From Epiperipatus broadwayi (Eukaryota > Onychophora > Udeonychophora > Euonychophora > Peripatidae): a DNA stretch of 64,000 nucleotides. The position numbers and the translations under genes are program-made. Under the pieces are notes generated by a model, which made no database searches, was not told where the DNA came from, and was given only the letters and a program-made list of their open reading frames with translations. Within the stretch, counting starts at the first letter, position 1. Each line of letters starts with the position of its first letter. Positions 57,726 to 64,000 of the stretch are shown piece after piece. The stretch spans positions 10,222,093 to 10,286,092 of the forward strand of contig JAQFVV010000031.1 of the NCBI GenBank assembly GCA_028023455.1, read 5' to 3'.

Positions 57726-57750
57726 ATAATGATGATATATATATATATAT

Positions 57751-59236
57751 TGTACCTATATTGATATAGGCACATATAATTTTATCTAAAATTATATTAT
57801 TAAAATAATCGTTCGTTAAAGAAAAACATACCAATCTCTTTTCATTCAAGAAAAAATAATGTTAAAACTAATATATGTGCGTATATATGTGCGAGTGTCA
57901 ACAATAGAATAAATGTTATTATAAATAAATGAAAGTTAAAAAAGATTATCATTAAAAAACACGGCAATGGTTATTAATAAAATAAAACAACACGTTTTAT
58001 TGCATGGCTATTACTAATTAAGCAATCTTCCAAAACACGTTTATCAAATGATTAACACTGGAATTTGACAACAGATCTTTGCCGGAGATATTAGAAAGAC
58101 AACAAGGTGCAGGTATAAATAGACCTTTTTTTATCGGACAGTAATCAGTTCACAAATTTATTGAGTGAGTGCAGTTCAGAAATTAATTGAGCAGTTAACA
58201 AACAAAATGCAATGTTGAGAAGATCTTAGGAACACACATTTATCTCCAGCCCAGATGTCCTAGAAAACAGCAGATCTGCCCGTGAAATAATGTCAGCTTA
58301 ACATCTTAGAAAATCCCTGTCAGTATCTAATTGTCTCCAATAGTAATAATCGTGAAAATCAGGAAACTCATCAAGGAAAAGTCCCAGCCAGCTGGTAAGC
58401 ATTCATAATGGAAATATTCTCACCGAAAGCAGCCACCAAAGAGAACAAAATTCTACGTCTACATTCAAAAGCCTAGGTAAAAACATTTGCTTATTTCGTT
58501 TATATTGTAATAGCCATTGCATTGCATTAATTCATATGAATCTTTCAAGAGTCTAATTATATGAACTCTATATCATACATAAATGAACTATTGATGTGTG
58601 TGATTAAATTTCAAATGCTATGTAGTCCTTTATTATCATTATTATGTGTGTGCATGAGTTAATATGTGCGTGATTCCTTATATCAATATTATTAGTCAAA
58701 GTAGATAAATTCCCAGTGTTCTGTTATGAAAATATTCAAGAATATTTAAACTATTTAGAATGTTAATTTAAAATATGCATGTGTTTTATTAGAAGTATAA
58801 AATGTTTAAATTTAATAAATAAATGTTAGTTAATAAATTATCTTTCAAATTAAACTTTATTTGTCGGTCAATTCTTTTTATCAATTCCCTTTTATCAAGT
58901 CTTTTAACCACTAATTAAGTATAATCTATTAGTGATTACAAACAACTGAGCTAGTCATGGATTTAGGCATTGAGTTAGTGGCCACTGTTCAAAGTGCGTT
59001 GTCTATTCTTTTAGTATTCTTTTAGAATAAGCAGCTGGCGCCCATGTTTATACACAAACAAAAAAAAGTGCTTTGAACTTGGTGTTGAACTCAACAGCCG
59101 AGAAGAAGCTATGTCCTGGAAATGTAATGCTAGTTATATACCTTATAGCTATCGTTTGGGCATACATACTCTCCGAGTATGTTCTTCTCTGCCTAAGAGG
59201 CCGGTGTTTCGAATGCACATATTCGAACTCGGTTCA
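57751..59236 (+). mobile_element. Solo LTR, family E (1.49 kb)
   Basis: It starts TGTACCTATATTG after (AT)n (ATAT 57747-57750) and ends ACTCGGTTCA before ATAT (59237-59240), so it has TG..CA ends and a 4-bp duplication. TATAAAT is at 58114-58120 and the donor GCCTAGGTAAAA has GT at 58476. A CTGGCGCCC block lies near 59035. It is inserted in the (AT)n tail that terminates the RTE. The end region carries a tRNA-like stretch (GGTGTTTCGAATGCAC near 59202) and a 98-codon frame without familiar motifs. Confidence 0.7.
58114..58481 (+). promoter_or_regulatory. TATA box and splice donor of LTR E
   Basis: GGTATAAATAGACC is followed 362 bp later by CCTAGGTAAAAA. It has the same promoter-leader-donor order as LTRs A-D. 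Confidence 0.5.
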
Positions 59237-59240
59237 ATAT

Positions 59241-60420
59241 ATATATATGGCATTCCAATAAATAAAGAAATTCAATCAATGCATAATCACTTGAATACTA
59301 AGAAAAAAATTCTAACAGAAGTTTCCATGCTGACTATTATAAAAACCAAGCAAAATGACTCACCTCTAAAAAGCAATCCTCTAGAAAATACTAATTTAAT
59401 ATACTGAATCAGAAAAACTTTGATAATAATTTTCCACTTACATGAAAATAATTCAAATATTTCACATCATGCACAAATGAAAGGATAAATAGGATAACAA
59501 TTTTGTAGTAGATATCTTAACAATACCATGAAAACACTTTTACAAATTTCTGATAATTCATGTAATGATTCAATAAAACTATCTGAAAATCCAAGAAATA
59601 TTGAAATAGAATATTAAAACTCCATGAGAATAATGGTTATAATTGGAATTGGTAGAATCTGGACTCTCAATACATAAATGGAAAAATTTCAGACTAGTTC
59701 ACTTACTATCTGAAAACTAAGATCACTCACTACAGGTGGGTCTAATAAAATTACAATGGTGTTTAATTAAATTCACACATAATTTAACAAATGGCCCATA
59801 TATTTTGGTTGTAACACACACTCACCACATAATCTCACTACCCTTTAATCAATAAATAAAAACAATGAGTAAACTAAATGGTGCTATACCATTCTGTAAA
59901 ACTTTGTATCTACTACAGTTATTATTTAAGTGTCTTGAATTTTTTAATTGGAGAATATGTTGCTAAGTAAATTAATAGTTTTACTGCATTTAATGATTTT
60001 AGGGATTTTCAGAAATCACTTTTTCATAAGGAATGATAACTGAGGCAAGATTAATAATGTAACATCCATGCTATAAACTGAAAGGAATCATGCTTCCCCT
60101 CTCCAAGAAATGGATTGTTTAATTCACAATTTGCACTAATTTTTGAACGTCTTTTGCTTACATATTCAACCTTTTCCCAGATAACCCTTTGGCTATAATT
60201 ATAAAGATATAGAAATTCCCCAAAAGTGCTAAGCCATCTTAGTATTATAAATCTCAATTTAGCTTCATCTTTTACTGTGTATCAGTACACAGAGATATAT
60301 CACTCTTTGTTTAAGAGAAGTTATATATCTGCTACTATTTATTATGAATTGTTATTGTCATAGTTATAATTACTTGGTCAGGCAATAACTTTATAGTGTG
60401 ATACATTTCTTTTACTAAAA
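59241..60420. other. No recognisable gene
   Basis: AT-rich, with stop-rich frames on both strands. Nothing assigned. Confidence 0.5.
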
Positions 60421-60593
60421 TCAGGTTTTAAGCCAATAGACATCATGTGACCACCACCTCTTATGCTTGTGTATAACTTGTTAAAACAGGCAAAACTCAC
60501 TATACATATTGCCACACACAGCAAGCTAGAGTAATCAATGTATACCAGAAGGCTTGTGCACAAAATCCCCATCTAGTGCCTACTCATCCAATA

Positions 60594-60636
60594 TCCCCAG
60601 ACTAGTTTCTGGCTTGTGGCCTTGATCAGTGAGGAG
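60594..60636 (-). ncRNA. Hammerhead-like motif, minus strand (best of family R)
   Basis: On the minus strand: stem I TCCTCA/TGGGGA, six pairs (plus 60630-60635 with 60594-60599), core CTGATCA (G8 to C), an extra A, stem II GGC/GCC with loop CACAA, an A, GAAA, then CTAGTC (stem III two pairs, loop UA) with a GUC site. Stem I and the cleavage triplet are perfect; the core has one change and stem II has an A-A mismatch at its base. Confidence 0.6.
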
Positions 60637-61222
60637 CCTTGGATCTGAGAGCACTTCACCTAGATCTTAGGATCTAATGCAACCCTCCAGTAGCCACCTT
60701 TACTTAACTACAAAACTATGAGTCTTAAACTGAAAACACCTTAATGTTTTCAATCCAAGCCCATTAGGTTATATAGCAATATGGATCTGAACTCGGTTCA
60801 GTACTCATACATTTTGGTGTCTTTGGTTCTTTAATAACCATATCCACCACTATCCTATTAGGCAGGATTGGTTTTAAGCCAATAAACATCACATGACTAC
60901 CACCTCTTATGCTTGTGTATAAATGTGGTTAAAACAGGCAAAACTCACTATACTTATTGCCACACACACCAAGCTAGAGTAATCAATCCTGCCTAATAGG
61001 ATAGTAGTGGCTATGGTTATTAAAGAACCAAACCAAAATGTATGGGTGCTGAACTGAGTTCAGACCCATATGACTATATAAGCTAATGGGGTTGGATTGA
61101 AAACATTAAGGTGTTTTCAGTTTAAGACTCATAGTTTTGTAGTTAAGTGGAGATAAAAGATCGCTGCTGGAGGGTTGCATTAGATCTTAAGATCTAGGTA
61201 GAGGTGCTCTCAGATCCAAGGC

Positions 61223-61265
61223 TCCTCACTGACGAAGGCCACAAGCCAGAAACTAGTTTGTGGAT
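61223..61265 (+). ncRNA. Hammerhead-like motif, plus strand (family R)
   Basis: CTGACGA (61229-61235) is a perfect CUGANGA core, followed by an extra A, GGC/GCC stem II (loop CACAA), an A and GAAA (61249-61252). The site is GUU instead of GUC. Stem I TCCTCA pairs with TGTGGA except for one T-T mismatch. Confidence 0.6.
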
Positions 61266-61380
61266 ATTGGATGAGTAGGAATTATGCACAAGCCTTCTGG
61301 CAATCCATTGATTACTCTAGTTTGCTGTGTGCGGCAATACATATAGTGAGTTTTGCCTGTTTTAAAAATTGTTTTAAGAG

Positions 61381-62080
61381 TATTACCAGTTTTATAATTA
61401 AATATACCTACAGCTTACAATAACATTTTCCTCTTCTACTCTACCTCTGTCTATTATAATTTTAAAATAACAATGATTGATAAAGCAATTTTAATTCCCA
61501 ATTCCAGGCCAATTTTTGGGGTTTTGTCTTTACCAACAAAAACTTGGAATTCAAAGCTCAAACTAATAAAATTACTACTTTAAAGATGGCTGCCAGAAAT
61601 GTAATTTCATTGGTTCCAGTTTTGTATTTAAAATTTTCATTAATAAAGACAAAAGTGAAATTAGTCTGGAGTAGTAACTGAAATTGTGTATTATCTTCTG
61701 GTAATGAAATCAAGCTTACATTGGTTGGCACTGGAGTACAGAAAAGAGACATACTATAATTAAAGCAAGATAATTTTCAAGATAAAATATACTAAGCTTT
61801 AAAATATTAAAATGAAAACTTAAAAATATTTTTAAAATATTTTAAAACAAGGTGTTATTATAGCTATACTATATGGGTCATTTTTATTTTATTAATTAAA
61901 GTTATATTTTTTATCATAATTTTTTATAGAATCTTTGATCCAATTTACAACAGATTAAAATGTTGATGCTGTTAAAAAATAATTTTACTTTAAAATGGCT
62001 CCAACATTTTATTATTTTATCAGAAATTTCTATATTAACTATATTGTGGATTTTTTCTTTATTAATTGCTATTTTCACAT
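61381..62080. other. No recognisable gene
   Basis: AT-rich sequence with only short frames (such as 61558-61752, minus, 64 codons, unrecognised). Confidence 0.5.
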
Positions 62081-62160
62081 AGGCAAAACTCTCCATACAG
62101 AAGCACTACTCAGTGAAAACCAGAGTAACCAATGGATGCAATGAATGATGATCATGTGAT
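62081..62160 (-). repeat. Fragment of family R repeat
   Basis: CATAGGCAAAACTCTCCATA and CCAGAGTAACCAATGGATGC match the outer arm of the family R units and of the palindrome at 63071. Confidence 0.6.
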
Positions 62161-63070
62161 GTTTAGTAATTTCATTGCTATTTTCCATTAAAAAAAATAT
62201 TCATTATACTCACTGCCTTCACTTTTATTTATAACACAATAAATTTTCTTGACATATTAAATTTCTGTAATGATTTTAATATTTGCAATAAATTTTATAA
62301 TATCCACTAAGAAATAGCAGCAAGAGGTCACTTCTTGATTACAGTACACCAGAGCCATCTATTGTAAGTTTTAGTAAATAATAGATTGTAAGAAAATAAT
62401 CAACAAATATAAATAGAGCACTGCTATTTAGCATTCTCTGATTAATCAGGTTTAGAAAAGATGATGCTTGGGTAAACAGTGTGAAGTAATGCTGTTACTG
62501 TAAGTCAAGGAAGTCATGTGATAATTGCTCTAATATTATATTTGAATGTTGAAAATATATTATCTTTTTTGCATGTTATATTTATACCTTATACTCTAAA
62601 TAACTATCAACAATTTTATTCATTAATAATAAAAACTTCACCAATAGAGCATTCTTATTATTAATAAGCAAGCTGAAACTGACTTCTTAGTATCATCACC
62701 TATTTGCTTAGCAAATATCATAAAATATATATATTTTGTTTGATGACATTGCTTTTGTAAAAAAAAATTTTACAGTCATAAAACCTGATTTTAATAGATA
62801 TTTAAACTAAAGTGAAATGTATATGTGCAACTTTAATGAAGAAGACTGTTTAAAATTCCTTTTAACATCAAAACAAGCATAAGTCCATTATTAAAAAAAA
62901 TTTTGCTCAGAAGTTCATGAAATCCTTATTTTGGTATTGATATAAGGACTTTACACTCCATAGTCTGATCTTCTAGCATGGTTATAAACCATACAATTCA
63001 ATTATTCATATCAACCACTAAAAATCACATGATCACTATTTATTTCTTGTGCTAGCACATTACTGTTATT
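62161..63070. other. No recognisable gene
   Basis: AT-rich sequence. A TATA-like ATATAAATAGAGC near 62408 is not accompanied by LTR ends or a donor at the usual distance. Confidence 0.45.
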
Positions 63071-63238
63071 AAAACAGGCAAACTCTCCACACAGTAGTGT
63101 CACTTAGTGCCAACCAGAGTAATAAATGGATGCCAGAAGACACTAGATAGGAATTTTATGCACAAACCTTCTGGCATCCATTGATTACTCTGGTTGGCAC
63201 TGAGTGGCACTACTATGTGGAGAGTTTTGCCTGTTTTA
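63071..63238. repeat. Palindrome (about 70-bp arms) of family R
   Basis: Arms 63071-63139 and 63168-63238 are inverted copies (AAAACAGGCAAACTCTCCAC.. and its complement) with a 28-bp spacer. The ribozyme segment of family R is absent here. Confidence 0.85.
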
Positions 63239-64000
63239 CTTATATCAAATTATTCTATTTTGACCATCATATGGGAATTAATTGTTGAATGAAAATATTA
63301 CTGTGGAAAATATTGAAGAAACAAAAAACTCATGATGCTTCTATGTAAGAATGATGATGGTATACATAAATTCTTGATATATGCTTGCTTAAGGTTTACT
63401 ACATTACAATGAGTAGAAATAAATGGGCAGGTTGCCAAATTTTATTCATGAACTCAGTGGAATTTAATAGTGACAGGAATTAAAATTATTTTCATTTAAA
63501 TAAGTTTTAAAATATATAATTTTTTATAGTACAGCAACACAAACATTTGTTATTTTTTAAATCTTGAACTGGTGAACCATCGGTTTTACTGACTTCTTTA
63601 CAGTACAAAACAGATAATTTATTGGTAAGTTATTAAGAGTAATTGAAGTAACAAGTTGCAGTTCCATCCAGGGATGTTTAGATCTTAAGTTTATCACTTT
63701 AAACTGCACAAAGAAATTATGCATAATGTAATCAATGACAGTATTTTTCTAGGTTTAGCAGATCACAAAAGAATCTTGCTCTTGGAGAACAAATTTTAAA
63801 TAAAGACAAAAATAGACTCATTTTAGAGCTTAGGTCACTCTTCTTTGTAATCAATTTCTGATCAAAAAAATAAACTTGTCATTTGGATTCAACAAGCAAA
63901 AAATGTCTATTATGGAATAATGTATATAAACGTACAAACCAATGAAAATAATGGATGAATTAGCATATTCTTCTTCTGGGGTCTGTTGTCTTTTAACTGG
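63239..64000. other. No recognisable gene
   Basis: AT-rich sequence with no supported feature to the right edge. Confidence 0.5.

Larger units (their letters stand above)
54519..57736 (+). mobile_element. RTE-type LINE (BovB/RTE-like), nearly full length
   Basis: An APE endonuclease frame is followed by an RT frame and a short C-terminal extension, no separate ORF1, and a 3' end in TGATAATGATGAT passing into (AT)n, as is typical of RTE elements. It has one frame break between endonuclease and RT (about 55690), one in-frame stop in the RT (56442-56444), one frame break after the FADD motif (about 57048), and stops in the C-terminal tail. It is a fairly young but inactive copy. Confidence 0.9.
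60423..61380. repeat. Inverted pair of family R units with hammerhead motifs
   Basis: A minus-oriented unit (about 60423-60870) and a plus-oriented unit (about 60984-61380) are inverted relative to each other. They meet around AATCCTGCCTAATAGGATAG and its complement (60839-60870 vs 60984-61016). The spacer (60871-60983) is a partial copy of 60423-60535. Each arm has one hammerhead-like motif. There is no coding sequence. Older relatives are at 14220-14900, 62081-62160 and 63071-63238. Confidence 0.75.

Noticed and set aside
59150-59215. tRNA-like stretch near the end of LTR E as a tRNA gene
   Set aside because: Only a weak B-box-like GGTGTTTCGAATGC is clear; acceptor and anticodon stems do not pair well.
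1-64000. CRISPR array, bacterial operon, rRNA
   Set aside because: There are no regularly spaced identical repeats, ribosome-binding sites or rRNA-like stretches; everything identifiable is a eukaryotic retroelement.

Overview
This is a very AT-rich (clearly over 65% A+T by eye) eukaryotic, almost certainly animal, intergenic window. It carries no recognisable host protein-coding gene. The animal assignment rests on the repeats: Penelope-like elements (reverse transcriptase plus GIY-YIG), an RTE/BovB-type LINE, Ty3-type LTR elements, tRNA-derived SINEs, long (AT)n microsatellites and many hammerhead-ribozyme motifs of the metazoan type I kind. I cannot name the species; a mollusc, cnidarian or other invertebrate would all fit.

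Layout. 1-759 is the end of a long LTR whose inverted relative is a solo LTR at 29305-31500. 1.8-3.8 kb, 18.3-20.45 kb, 37488-38915, ~49.1-49.985 kb and 57751-59236 are further long LTRs or LTR pieces. 20465-23937 is a complete non-autonomous element with two 1.37-kb LTRs of the same subfamily as 37488-38915. Most of these LTRs have TG..CA-like ends resembling TGTAACG..CGTTACA, sit in (AT)n tracts with a 4-bp ATAT target duplication, and carry a TATA box followed ~285-365 bp later by a 5' splice-site motif. 8735-11472 is a small Ty3-like element with decayed gag, zinc knuckle and protease but no pol. ~50.0-54.5 kb is another LTR-like pair. 41.0-45.7 kb is a cluster of three Penelope-like copies (partial tandem plus inverted). 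54519-57736 is a nearly full RTE LINE with a few disabling lesions, and older LINE remnants lie at 13.1, 35.8 and 39.0 kb. A tRNA-Gly retrocopy with a perfect 20-bp target duplication is at 12642-12779.

The most interesting layer is a set of about thirteen hammerhead or hammerhead-like self-cleaving ribozyme motifs, in at least five sequence families, spread through the window. The best are 32577-32637 (canonical core, stems I-III, GUC cleavage site, inside a ~419-bp unit flanked by direct repeats) and 33698-33936 (a complete core at the apex of a 96-bp inverted repeat, so that stem I runs for about 100 bp). Others occur in the terminal repeats of the Penelope-like copies and in foldback repeats at 14.2-14.9 and 60.4-61.4 kb. 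Together these suggest a locus shaped by ribozyme-carrying retroelements (Penelope-like or retrozyme-like) and by LTR elements that insert in AT microsatellites. Functional statements are inferences from sequence; no search or folding program was run.
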